Assembly (NCBI GenBank): GCA_028532985.1 | Contig: JANCIK010000004.1 | Span: forward strand, 3,906,001-3,970,000 | Direction: 5' to 3' | Origin: Stropharia rugosoannulata | Taxonomy: Eukaryota > Basidiomycota > Agaricomycetes > Agaricales > Strophariaceae | DNA length: 64,000 nt | Shown here: positions 13,799 to 25,614 of the stretch, piece after piece | How the letters are laid out: each line of letters starts with the position of its first letter | Position numbering within the stretch: the first letter of the stretch is position 1 | Position numbers and translations under genes: made by a program | Notes under the pieces: model-generated | What the model was told of the DNA's origin: nothing | Seen by the model: the letters and a program-made list of their open reading frames with translations, nothing else | Databases searched by the model: none

Positions 13799-16700
13799 GT
13801 GCTTCGTGCTCCTTGTTTGTGCCTTCGTGCTGCGTTCAGCCTGCACGCACCAGTCATCCTCTCCTCTTCCCTTTCCTTTCCCTACCTCCCTACCTCCCTC
13901 CCGCCTTTCTTTATAACATATCACAGCATATCATATCATATCTTATTCTTTTCTTTCTTTTCTTCCTCTTTTCTTGGGCACATACATGGGTTCCTCGCGC
14001 TGAACACTACTCGCAAAAGTTCTATATTCACTTTTTTGTTTGGTTGGTTACGGTTACATACGGTTACGGATTCCACCGTTTCGTTTCGTCCGTTTCGTTC
14101 GTTTTGTCCCGCTCCGCCCCGCTCGTCTATTCGTTCACCCGCATACCCCTATCCTACACGGCTTCGGCCCTACTACTATTTTTCTGCTGTCCATTATTCC
14201 CTTTCAAGTTTGTTTTTTCACATCTTTATCATTTTCTATTCTATCCTATCCCCATCGTTGTCTGTATCTGCGCGCACGATCGATACTCGATACCTTCGCC
14301 CACTGCCGTTAATGCTTTCCTCTTCCTCCTCCTCCTCCTCCTCCTCCTCCCTCCCGCCACTGCGCCTGCAGTTCCACTCTATCTATCACCTTATTCTATC
14401 TGATCTCCGTAGCTGCATTTTTTATACTTGGCTTGTCTGTCTACCTACCTACCTACGCATCCTACTACTTACTACTTACTGATAAAACCAGCTTTGCGCG
14501 ACGATACCACACCACTACACCCGCGCTCACGCTCGCCGGCTTTCATTCATTCATTTTCCTCCTTCATTTTTTTTTACCGCTTTTGAGAAACAAAATGTAG
14601 TTGAATATAACTTACTTACCTTAGCGCTCTTTATTTGTTCTCTTTTTCTTTCATTGGCGTTCTGTTCTGTCTCTGACTGTGTCCTACCCAATCCACCCCT
14701 GTTTGTCGTCCTGTCCGTCTGTCTCTATCTGTCTGTGCCAGCCCTCTAACTATACACACGCATTACATTATTTACTGTACACCTCCCCGAGCTTGTACCG
14801 CGGCGCCCGCACCCAGCCAGGCTGTCCGACTCTTACATTATGTTTGACTAGTACCCTCTCTTTGTTAACCATTTCCATTCTGTGTCCTTGTTCTAGTGTT
14901 TATAGTTGTAATAAATTGAAATTGAAGATGATACTAAAGATTGAGTTTTGGATGGTGGTTGAGTTAGAGTATGTTTGAGTGATAGATGAAGATGCGGATT
15001 GGATCTACGGTGGTGGATGGGATGGGATGGGATGGGATCTGCATGAGATGAGATGAAGGCTCGGGTACTTTTATAGGTTTTGTTGGTGGGAGGTTTGGAC
15101 TTTAATTACCCGCGGAAGATTTTGTCTGCTGAAGATGTGGACTTGTCGAATCACAGAATCAAGATGCGGGATTGGAGTCTGGGGTTAAGTAGGATCATTG
15201 TGGGCAAGCAGAGAATGGTGGGATTTCATTCCGATATGCCAGTACCTAGTGCACATTATTAGTTCGATAGGTGTTCCAAGTTAAGTTCTCAGCCCGGCAT
15301 TGACATGTTCTATCACCACGTTCTACGATGATTTGTGCATGTGCTTTACTTAGCCCGCGCCCTTGTCAGCCCGTGTCCTTGCTTGGATTTGCGCGTGAGC
15401 GTGGACGTGGATGTGGACGTGGACGTGGACGCGCCGTGGGGGCCCGATTTAATTTTAATTTGCGAAGAGGAAAAGGAAGCACGGGATAGATGGAATTGGA
15501 TGCGATGCGATGGATATAGAACAGAACAATCTGTCGTATTATATTGAATGGGTGTATACATATCCGCTCCGCGCCAGCCTTCCCAGCCTTGTACTTTTTA
15601 TGCGCACCCGTGGATATCCTGGTCGAGGGTCGCGGCTCGTTGATGTCGATAAGCGCGACCTTTTCAAATGAAGGCGAGCAGACCCGCCGTCCCGACTCCT
15701 TGGAGAAGTACAATGGCCCGGGAGCCGGCACTCCTCAAATAACACACTCAGCATGCCTGTTCCGGTCCCACCATGGAACTCCTTCTTGGCTGCATGTTCT
15801 CAGGGCAAACCTTCGCGTCGAACAGGACGGGATCCCAATGCGTTCGAATGTCCTACAGTACCTGCACACGCTACACGCTTCTGGGGTCTTTGTCCTGAGA
15901 TTGCTCGGATACGTCCGTCATGGAAGGGCAATAAATCCTGCTCCTCGCTGCGGCCGACAGAAGCTGGAGATATGCAGTGCTACTCTACGAGCTAGCACGC
16001 TTCCTTTGCGCCCAGCTCTGCCTAGAAGACAGTGCGCGACCACTGGCGCTGCCTTCTGGTCTCGGTCCTGGTGGCAGTCGCGCACAGCTGCCTGGATTGG
16101 GACAGACGCGACACAGCAGAGCTTGGGTGATGGTCGCTGTAGCTGGCAGTTGGTGTGCACTTCTGTTAGTAATAATAATGACAAGTAATTTAATCATATA
16201 CGACGATACCTATGCGGGCCCTTATTTCCGTCGTGGGGAGATTGTTGCGGCGGTATGCCACTGCTATGTATGATGTCTGAATACATGGACTGAGGATGCC
16301 GTAATGTCGCGTCGCGTCCACCTCTCTTGCTGCTTATCTGCACACCACGGCCAAGCCTGTCAGTCTATGCACACAAGTCCGGGCTGGGACGGGCGCGCAT
16401 CGCGCCCGCGAACATGCAAGAGATCCAAGCTGAAACGCAACGCGGGGTCGGGGACACCTGACCTCCGCCGTCCGTACGGGTATACGCGCTTAACGCGCTA
16501 GCCACATCCCAAGAAAGGTAAATGCGACGGGATCGTACATATATATATTGCACGCATGTCTTGATGCTCCCATGCTCCCATCCTCTGCGCTGCCCGCTGC
16601 CGTATTGCAGTACATACGCGAGCAGTGAGCAAGCAAGCAGCAGTGCGCTTGCCGTCGGGTGGCGAAGCGCGTTGCTGATCCAGAAGTTTCATGTTTGTAT

Positions 16701-17814
16701 TAAGGTGGCTTGGAGCTGCTGCAATGGCTTTTGAGGCTGGATAGAGGCGTGTAGCTCTGCGCTAGTGCGGCGCTGAGGTGCCCGCTGCGTATCACCGCGA
16801 CAGCTGCACCTGCGGAGCTGTGAGTCCAGTGTCCGGGTCGTCACGCTCCACGGGTCTGCTCCCATCTATGCCCAGTCGTACATGGCATCAGAGTATACAT
16901 AAGCACGTATACTCCGACACGACGAATAGAGCGAGAATCCCGGGGTCATCGGGTGCGGCACCCGTCATGGAGCAATATAATCATTCACTACCAGTCCTGC
17001 TCGCCCAGTATGTACAGGTGAATGAACGTGCCGACTGCTGGTGGTGTCGAGGTGGGAAGAGAAGTTGAGGACGCGATAGGGGCGCTTCTGCTCCGTGCGC
17101 TGGGGCTTGGTGGTATGGAGGATCGCCATGCGACCGGCTACTGATAAGAGCGGAGCGCGGCATGGCGCACCGTGCGTACGACTCTCGGCCTGCAACGTCA
17201 GGGTTGAGGGCATGCATGCATGCTAATGCTGGGACGGCCTGTACATGAGGAGGATGGAGGACAGGAGCGCATGCGCGCGGGCCGCTCCGACGCCCTATTG
17301 CGAGTAGGCACCAGATTGGCGCTCGGGCCCTGGAGATGTGCAGGGCGTGAATGGGCGCTAGAGATGTAAGGCCAGGAGGCGTCTTCGCAGTGCCTGTGCG
17401 CTCATCGCTTGCGAGGGACCCGTATCCGTATCCGCACCCGCGCGCCTCATATCGCCGTTCCGTTACATCGGCCCCTGACGCTCCTGACGGATGCATGTAC
17501 CGAACCTTCCTGCGCTAGAGCTGAGCGCGTGTGCTGTTCCCTCTTTAGCACTCGCCGTTCTGCGCCGGGCGCGAGGGAACGGTGGGGGTCGCTGCGTGAT
17601 GGGTTTGTATCCCAATGACAACAGTCGCTGGTACGGAGGGACAGGAGGCCTTTTCGCGTTTGGGATTCAGGGTGGAATCCTACGTCCGGTTTGGGGGTCA
17701 CGTATCCCTGGTCAGCTGGTCGCCATCTTGCGCATTGCGCCCGAGAGATAAAGCTATAAAGGGCCGTTCGCCGGATGGTCGCTGCATGATTTCTGACTGG
17801 GAATTTAATTTATG
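13799..17814. other. Pyrimidine-rich 3' flank and intergenic DNA with microsatellites
   Basis: The first ~900 bases after the C2H2 stop are strongly C/T-rich, with a CCT tract near 14325-14351, and probably include the 3' UTR. Two short tandem arrays follow: GATGG units at 15016-15038 and GTGGAC-type hexamers (five units, one with a single change) at 15401-15430. A hairpin-forming inverted repeat GAGTATAC/GTATACTC lies at 16891-16898 and 16907-16914. A 214-codon open frame at 15544-16188 has no recognisable motif and is not called. Confidence 0.5.
15401..15430 (+). repeat. Hexanucleotide tandem repeat (GTGGAC)5, one unit variant
   Basis: Five adjacent hexamers read GTGGAC, GTGGAT, GTGGAC, GTGGAC, GTGGAC. 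It is a simple microsatellite in intergenic DNA. Confidence 0.9.
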
Positions 17815-18233
17815 CTAGCATCTAGATAGTACATGTTTGAGGCCGAGTTTCTTTGATAAGTTGTGATGGCGGAGGCCAGCGTTCCCATGCGCGTAAATCA
17901 GGTCTGCCAGAGTCTGGGCCGCGTCTGCAGTACGGTATCGCGAGAGCGGAACTGCACTTCATGTCAGCCTTAGAGTGATAAGATATGGCAGAATATGACC
18001 GCACCCCGAGATAATCCTCCGCCACGCGCAAGGGCGTACCTGACCTCGGTTCCGTTAGCATTGACGCTGGCCTTGGTGCCTTGGTGCCTGTCGATAACCA
18101 TCGCTCCGTAGAAAGGCGTCTCCGGCGAGCACTCCACAGCCGTACTCGATTCCCCTTGAGCACTAGCACAAATATGGACGGCCAGCACTCCATGCAACGA
18201 TGCAGAAATATCCAGACAGGCTGAATGTATCAT
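17815..18233 (-). pseudogene. Unidentified minus-strand coding remnant
   Basis: Two protein-like stretches lie on the minus strand. The first, from about 18233, begins MIHSACLDISASLHG and continues QGESSTAVECSPETPFYGAM to NANGTEVR, where GTACGC could be a donor. The second, in another phase, reads RYRTADAAQTLADLIYAHG then LRHHNLSKKLGLKHVL and stops at TAG 17815-17817. Both look like real protein in composition, and an intron of about 75-130 nt could join them. I do not recognise the family and could not confirm a start or an acceptor, so it may be a fragment, a decayed gene or a small intact gene. Confidence 0.35.
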
Positions 18234-20403
18234 ATTTGCCTAAGATCAAGAACATGGTACGCGTACAGCTGCGAACGGTTCCACGTCTGTCAGATGAACG
18301 AGCGGGACAATTAGAATGTTCACTGAATGGTAACGTAAGGGCAGAATAGGTCGTTTGCTGATGGCGATGTCGCTGCATGGGGGTTAATAAACACTCGATT
18401 AGGCATCTTCATGTGATACCTGGGGAAAAAGACTGCAGTCGCAGATGTGGTATCAAGTTCTGGAAGGACGACTGAGCGATATACTTCCACCTGGGAAGCA
18501 AAGCTATTTAGGCGACGCTGACATAAAATAGAAGTCTGAATGAAAGGATAAATGGGGGCGTTGATTCACTATGGATATTTCCATAGCTGGGCGTACTGTG
18601 CTTCCGTCTTCCGTCCAGTCATCAGGCGGGGCTTGAAAGGAGACAGATGGTTGAACGCTATCCCTCGACGATGCTGTTTCTGTAGGATCGACGACGCGAG
18701 CCCGGAGTGTCCGAGTATTGGCTCATTACCATGGCTTCGATGATCATGGTGAGTCCAGATGCGGATAATTAGTCACACCCTCAGAGTCGCACCTGTAGAG
18801 TATACGAGAGGACGTTGAGCGGCGGGAGTCTTACAGCCCGGTGTCTCGCCATGAATAGCACGAGAGCAATGATGGCTGTTCAGTTGGCTATACCGATTGG
18901 TGCGTCGAAGTCTGAGCGAGATTGACAGTAGCCGGAGCGCGACAGTAGAGTCAACGAAGTTGCAACGAAGTACCGCATAGCATATAGTCACCCTTCTGTA
19001 CTTCGTTTTGATTATCTTTCTGAATGCTGACGACGACGAAGTGATGACTGACCGTGAATAGACAAAACGACCTCTGTTGCGTAGTGTTAGGTGAATCCTA
19101 GCCCGAGATAGGATCATTCCACTTGTAGCCTAGGAAAACTCTAGTTGACAGACAGTTCATATTGTCAGGTCTTAAGTTCTGTCGACAGCGATAAAATTTC
19201 TGAATTCACTTGCTGTTGGGTCTCATGGGGGAATTGGATGAGGCATTTCCATCTATTCCAATCCAAATTCGAGCTTGAATACGGATTGGAATTCAAGGCC
19301 AAGGTTTATCAGAGATTGGATGACGACCCCGAATTCTTAGGAGTATAGTTTCTTCTACAGGTTGCTCACCGGGAAACGATTCCAGCCTAACATGTGGGTA
19401 GTACAAGTAAGAAAATCCATTCCAAGTCTGACAAGTTCTGCACCGGGCAGCTGGCGAGGTCAAAAGTTGGCATAAAGTCGTTGTAAACCTTGTGTAAACC
19501 AATTGTAAACTTTTCACATTTTCAAGCGCCGATTGAATTGTTGGAGCTCCGAGCGAAGCGCTTACATCGTTCAACTTGCGGCATGCAAATGATCGACCTT
19601 GTACCAAGCAGATAGCTGAGCATTCAAATGATCATAGACACGTATTGGACTATTTATTCTGAAGAGAGACTCCCTCTTAGTTATTTTAAACAGATTTTAC
19701 ACACCATGTAGAGTATTAACTTTCATTCGCAAGTAACCATCCCTAGCGGTCACTGGAACACATTTATGCCTCGTGCGACGCAACGAGAGACTAAAGATGA
19801 CATGATGAATGGATCCTCAGAGGCCTCAATATCAATGCTCACCAAGTTACCCATTCCTTGATTGACTCATTCTTCTGATATTGGTTGTATTTGGGAATTG
19901 AGGGAGTCATATCAACGTGTTGTCCGCAAAATATGACATTGCCTAGATCATAGACTAAATATCAGTTGATAGCACGAGTAGGCATGGTTCATAGCACGAT
20001 AAAAAAAAACGAGGCTGTACCATAAGCATGTGCAGATCATGCATCCATGCCTACTTTGACTGATTAAATCAGTCAATAGGCTTGTAGTCATTACTACCAC
20101 ACGGGCTTTCAAATTTCAAGCTTCACATCACGTACAGACTGAAGACGACCAGGCTCATAATTTCGCACATACGCGAGACGCCCTTTCCCTTACTAGGACT
20201 TTGCCACCATAATATGCAGATAAATCCGACAGCCTGCATGTATCAATAATCATGGTGTGAGGGATACAATCACTTTAGCCTGCGATGAGTGTCCCACGCT
20301 GCAAACACCACTACTTCGGCCGGGTTATTAAATAGGGGCATAAATACAACTTTCTTTTAAAAACAACTATAGCACACCCGTCCAGCAACAAATTATCTAT
20401 CCA
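18234..20403. other. Intergenic; nothing supported
   Basis: Only short, motif-free frames are visible. The last ~70 bases before 20404 carry a weak CATAAATAC box at about 20338-20346, a plausible core promoter for the HsbA gene. Confidence 0.5.
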
Positions 20404-21184
20404 ATGGTCCTCCTCAGCAAATTATTCTCGGCTTTTATTTTTGCCCTTCTTACTACTGGGGTACACGCCGATATCACCCAGGTTCTGAATGATATTTCCA
20501 ACCTTTCCGACCAATCAAATACGCTGAACACCGAGATCACCAATTTCTCTGGAGATTTAAACTCGGCATTGGTGAGCAAACTTGAAAGATACTTAATCCT
20601 CATTATAAGCTAAGTTGAGCTGTGGACTCCGGTACTAGACAATTCATCAAAACACTCAAAACATCATTAATACATTGGCCAGTACAACTTCAGATGTTCA
20701 GGTCTGTATAAATGACAATAAAGCAGATGAAGTCATGTTAAAGTAATTTTCTGCACACAGGCCTTAGGATCTTTGGACGACGACGATGCACAAAGTCTCA
20801 TAGATTCTTTAAACGCTGTCGTGCCCGTTATTTCTAGCTCGTTGAGCGGGCTTGTTTCGAAACAGAGTGAAATAGAAGGTGCGAGAGTATTAAGCTTCTA
20901 CGAATAATATTTGTATATCACTTTGCCGCTATAGCACTTCCATTTTCTGCCACTGCCCTTAAACTCGTTAATGGGGATCTTCAGTCGCTTGATAATGGTG
21001 TAACTGCACTTTCAAATGCCATGGTTGACGTATTCCCGGTATGTACTCTACACTACACATTAACTCATCTGGTCATAAACTCATAGAAACCCTGTAACAT
21101 TAGTCAGACCTTCAAGGTGCAGCAACAGCGGCAGAGGCCAATCTCTCAAGTGACTTTGAGTCAGCCATCTCGGCCTTCAGCTAA
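20404..21184 (+). CDS. Hydrophobic surface-binding protein A (HsbA) family, secreted
   Basis: Small secreted protein of the HsbA family, which in Aspergillus binds hydrophobic surfaces and recruits hydrolases; the role here is inferred from the family. Five exons (20404-20571, 20639-20701, 20761-20878, 20935-21038, 21104-21184) sum to 534 nt, 177 aa, the usual family length. A signal peptide (MVLLSKLFSAFIFALLTTG, cleavage after VHA) precedes the conserved start DITQVLNDISNL. The heptad-like helical body includes NFSGDLNSAL, TLASTTSDVQ and ALPFSATALKLVNGDLQSLD, and the chain ends in the typical Ala-rich tail with FESAISAFS. All introns are GT..AG, 56-67 nt. A decayed paralogue with the same exon pattern lies 4.4 kb downstream. 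Confidence 0.9.
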
Positions 21185-21510
21185 GTTGAAGCAATTGTAC
21201 GACGTGACTCCCATGCTGGACAATGGTTAAGATACGCTAAAGTCGTATTGCATATGTTTATGTACTTACTAACACGGTAATAAATTGGCGACTGCAAGCC
21301 GCGACACTTATCATAGACTGAGAACAATGCCGGTGAAAATTTTTGGTTAGCGTCTAGGCCACCTGCGCTTGGGCTAAAAATACACTGTTTTCATCGAGAC
21401 GTGGGTAAACCATACCCTCGCGGGGATACCACTTGCTTCTGGCCTTGATTTCCTATGTTTGAGCTTCAACAAAGGATGCCTGAGAAATAAAGAACCACAG
21501 TGCGGTGTCC
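21185..21510. other. Intergenic; nothing supported
   Basis: Short AT-balanced spacer between the HsbA stop and the MITE; it probably holds the HsbA 3' UTR. No motif-bearing frame is seen. Confidence 0.5.
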
Positions 21511-21513
21511 ACA

Positions 21514-21735
21514 CACTGCTGGCGCCTACCCATGTTTCATGGCTAAAAATGTGCCGGCAAATATGCCATGTTTTCAAATCGACATGTATGGCTCACAAAA
21601 AGGTTACAAAAGTCGTCGGGGTTCCCTTAAATGGCAAGGCCGATGCATTTTTGCCCGCCAAAACGATGCCACCAAAAACATGACATATCTGGAAGCATCT
21701 TTTTGGTCACCAAACACAGGTCGGCGCCAGCAGTG
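21514..21735. mobile_element. CACTA-like MITE with terminal inverted repeats and 3-bp target duplication
   Basis: A 222-bp non-coding element is bounded by perfect 13-bp inverted repeats: CACTGCTGGCGCC at 21514-21526 and its complement at 21723-21735. The match continues imperfectly for about 25 more bases on each side (ACCCATGTTT against ACCTGTGTTT, then a shared AAAAA). The trinucleotide ACA lies directly outside both ends (21511-21513 and 21736-21738). CACTG termini with a 3-bp target duplication are the hallmark of the CACTA/CMC superfamily. No transposase frame is inside, so it is a non-autonomous element. Boundaries are read directly; superfamily is inferred. Confidence 0.8.
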
Positions 21736-21738
21736 ACA

Positions 21739-24208
21739 TAAGTCCAGAGTCTGGGATCAACTACCATCCCCTCAACATACCCAACATGCTCTCTTCATCA
21801 CTCGTATCAGCTCTAGGCAATTTTCGATACTCCCCAGACACATTACAGCTCCAAAAGCATGGCACAGTCAACTCCCATCCCGCAATGATTCCTTTTGGTG
21901 CTTTTCCACAGACCAAATTTTCAGTTCATCCTCAGTGTGACTCGCCTAACGGCAACGCTTTTGAGCCCACAATCTCGGGTTTGTCGCTAAAGCTAACAAC
22001 AGAACCAATTAATAGTAAGAAGACCAGGAACTGAGATGAGCTTGCAACCGACTTATAATATATTTTAGGTTCATCTCCATTTCTTTCTTCAAGTTCCGTG
22101 GGGGATATCAGTGAGGGCGTAGCGATAGCTCGCAGGGAGGGTGAATATCAATATGGTGCGTACTCGAGATTCAAAGCCACCCAGATGCTGAGGCTCGCGT
22201 TCGTCTCATCTCTGTTGACCGTGACAGGCTCCTCTCCATCTATGAGTAACGCGGCCTTGTTAAACCCAAAGCCTGACAGACATGCTGGTACTAGTATGAG
22301 CAGAGTCTGTACAGCAGGTATGTGTTCTGGCGCTTCACATGTTCCTTATAATATTAACCCGTGAACACTTCTAAGTGACGGTGTCAACGGGAAATGAGAA
22401 GGGGCAAGTATATTACTCGCAGGGTGCTAAAGATGCAGTAGCACAAAACAATTGGCAGTCAAGTAAGTCTTTTTCGATATTCTAAGTTAATGCTACCACT
22501 AGAAGGAGCTAATAAATTAGCAGGATATGCACCGTTACACACGCAACCAATATCGTCTGTAGTACACTTCCTTCTAAGAACAGCGACGTAAGAGCTCAGT
22601 GTTACGCAGGTAAGAGTATGCTTTATCCAAACGATCGCGTCTGACAAGGAAAATCAGTAGAACGCACGCCACCAAGTATGAATAGCAGTCTCGCTACGAA
22701 TACAAAAAACAGGGGTAAACGCCAAGTGGATCAGTCGAAACGATACCAGCCATACAGTAGTGTCGAATCGCAAAAGAACATAGGAATCGATGGTACGAGC
22801 CATGCTCTTTCCCCCTGTCATTTCTGATACGGCTATTTTCCCGTTAATCACAGATATTCCTGTTGGTAGAAGAATTATGGACATGCAGCTACCAGACGAT
22901 GAAAGGACCTCGTCTGAAGGGGAAACGTCATCTCAAGAACATATTGATCTTAACCACAATGCGTTTGGGCATTCCCAAACACAATCAGAGACACCAGTGT
23001 TTGCCAATGGCATAAGAAAGTATGAGATTCATTTCCCCTTGAGAAAGACCTTCACTGACCAGTGCATACGTAGATGCGACGATGTACAGATGGACCCAAT
23101 GGTCAAAGTCAGAAAAGGGTCAAAACGTGGCGCTGGACTCTGGCGGAAAGGGGTTGATAAGAAGGGTATGTATGTCACTTTACTTACATGCGTGCGCCAT
23201 TTTTGATAGCATCATTCGAGCAGAGCGCGGGCTCGTGTGGACAACACCATTAACTGATTGGTACACGCACGAGCGTAGGAGGTATTTCGGGGGTGTCAAG
23301 ACGAGTCTAGTGGCAGACTGACCGGCGCAGCAATTGTCATCAACGGTCGTCCCCGTGAGATGGTATGTGACGTACATTTAGGTTTGAGGTAAGCAACTTG
23401 CTTGTTTACACCAATGTTCTGGTTACTCACCTCAGTTTCTTCTCTCCACGACAGGACGTGAAGAGCAAGGCAGGTTGGGAGGCTTGTGCTTGAACGATCC
23501 ATGATTTGATCATGATATGATTATCTGCGTTATTGCACGTGAAAGTCACGTCACGTATGTTCGCTTAGATCTTGTTTCTCGTCACCTCTCGTCTTGCTCT
23601 CGTCGCCAACCACCTATTATATATTTATTATTCTTTTGTTACATACCTGCATAGATACTCCATAACAGATTCAGATAACTATAATTTGCTTTAGCAGAAG
23701 GACACCAATTTAGCATCAATGGTATAAGTTATCTCATATCCTGGTGGGTCAACTTGTCAAGTCAGTGAGGTCGAGAGACAGTGTTGGAGGTAATCTTGGT
23801 CAATTCAATTACGAACATTTGTGTCGGTTACGATGAGCGGTGGTTTAGTATAAAGTATCGCTTTCAGCGATAGTGCCTTGCTGATTGTTTTGGGCAAAGA
23901 AACAAATAAGTTTAAATTTAAAGTCCAGATACCCTTAAAAATAATTCAAGATAACTACATGAATTTTAAGGAGGCGCCGACGTTAAGAGTGAGAATTATC
24001 TTAAGTACAAACCTGCACGGAAGCGGAGGTAGCGAATGAGACAAGGGGCATCATCAAAGACATTTATACTCGACGAGAGAGAAGGGGAACTGGGTCAGCC
24101 TGTAGATGGAGCGATAACATTGGGATATCCTCCCGCAATGTTTCTATTTCAACCTGACAATTCGGAGTATACGTGGCACTATCACGGAGTAGAGGACGCG
24201 ATACAATT
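21739..24208. other. Intergenic; one possible secreted-protein exon, otherwise nothing
   Basis: At 22195-22317 (+) an ATG opens a signal-peptide-like frame (MLRLAFVSSLLTVTGSSPSM) ending at a good donor (G|GTATGT). I could not follow it convincingly into later exons. A 138-codon frame at 22790-23206 has an acidic, Ser/Glu-rich start and a basic end, with no family I recognise. The rest holds nothing I can support. Confidence 0.35.
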
Positions 24209-24481
24209 CGATTGCTGCGGGAATTCGACAAAAAGTTGTTCCAGAATCATCCATCGGAAGACCTACACAAAGACATGGAGAAGTTAGAGAAGCTAAACCA
24301 ACGAACAAGAGAGAAATACGAGCATGGCGAGTTCCACCAGTGAAGTAAACAAAGCGCAACGATGGAGGACGGGATCTTGGAGGGAGCGAGGACGGGAATG
24401 ACAGAGGCTTACAACGCGGAAGTGACAGAGTGGGAAACGGACGTAGAACGATTACATAAATTACATCTGTGTAGCGTATAG
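24209..24481 (+). pseudogene. Unidentified coding remnant interrupted by one stop
   Basis: A frame of 91 codons looks like helical, charged protein (RLLREFDKKLFQNHPSEDL, then DMEKLEKLNQRTREKYEHG), runs into TGA at 24341-24343, and continues in the same frame (MEDGILEGARTGMTEAYNAE) to TAG at 24479-24481. The persistence of coding character across the stop suggests a recently inactivated gene or a transposon-derived protein fragment. The family is not recognised. Confidence 0.4.
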
Positions 24482-24834
24482 GCTATAGACAAACAAGTAC
24501 AAAACGGAGCGATTTTCGAAGGAATTAGGATGGGGTGGGTCGTGGATGTATTTGGTTGTGTGTATAAGAGAAGAGAGAACAAACATGTGCAAAACGGATA
24601 AGAATTAGACAGTGTGGAACCTTACTTTCAGCAAGGCCATATCAATTCCACACCGCTCTCACTCTGTTGTGCCCTCCTGCTTGTGCTACACCTGGTATAC
24701 TTGCGGTATACTCGAAGTAATATATCAGTTACCTTGTTCAATGCCGCCTGGATGCCGCTGCAAACGAATTGGGAGTTTAGTCGAGGGTTCTATTGCCCCA
24801 GACGTCACACGTTGCGCACTAACAATGAGTATGC

Positions 24835-24933
24835 TCCGGTATGGTGTAACGGCTAACATTACCGCCTTTCATTGATGCGTTGATTGTTTGTCATTGAACG
24901 CGGTAGCTCGGGGTTCGATTCCCCGTACCGGAA
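24835..24933 (+). tRNA. tRNA-Glu (UUC) with 27-nt intron
   Basis: A complete cloverleaf is present. The acceptor stem TCCGGTA pairs with TACCGGA, followed by discriminator A. The D arm contains GGTGTAACGGCTAAC, the anticodon stem is ACCGC/GCGGT, and the T arm GGGGTTCGATTCCCC holds a canonical B box. The anticodon TTC (24868-24870) reads Glu codons GAA and GAG. The intron at 24872-24898 sits in the canonical place, one base 3' of the anticodon. A T-run (CTTTTTG) right after the gene is the expected Pol III terminator. Its mature sequence is identical to the tRNA gene at 39345-39446, but the intron is different. Confidence 0.97.
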
Positions 24934-25614
24934 TACTTTTTGTCGTCTATTTCGACGTCCCGCTATGCAGCAACCGGCTACTCGCATAAATATCGTGTAA
25001 ATATACCGTTAATTGTACACGATTTGCCTTTTTGTAGATCAGACCTTTAATTTTAGAGCCTTGAGCCACAAACCTGATCACCTTCACATTTTTGGGTCAT
25101 TAGTACTATTTGACGTCTTGCCAAGTTTGTTAAGTTTGGAGCTATAGGTGTTCTGAGACGTCCCAATGATTTGCGTAGTCTTGGTGAGCTCTGAAAGTGC
25201 AATCTGTGAGCCATAGTCTTGATTGCATTATATACAAAGGCGGAAAGCAGATTCAAAGTTATCGCCACTCGTGAACCTGTCAAGAGCAGCTGAAGATCAC
25301 TTGAAACCCTTTCACACCCTTGAGGTGTCTTCTAAATCTAAATTAGAGTCTGCAACAACTATTAATTATCAGATAGATGCACAGCATTCCATTCATTCCA
25401 TTCATTATAATCACATCAAGTGTGGGCAATAATCGATAATCGGGGTAGCTTACTGTAATGCTGAAGCTTCTTCGTCTTCCGATCATTTATTGAAATAGAG
25501 ATGAAGAAGCATTTAAGGAGATTTAAGGCCTCTGGCCCTTTATAAGACGCCAACAACTACACATTGCATCGTAACAGCTTCATATAACTGCACACTCTTC
25601 AGTGTTGTATTACT
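24934..25614. other. Intergenic between tRNA and decayed HsbA paralogue
   Basis: No coding frame is supported. A TTTATAAG box at about 25541 lies ~75 nt upstream of the first ATG of the HsbA pseudogene, so its promoter may survive. Confidence 0.45.

Noticed and set aside
15544..16188. 214-codon open frame
   Set aside because: Low-information translation, no motif, no partner exon.
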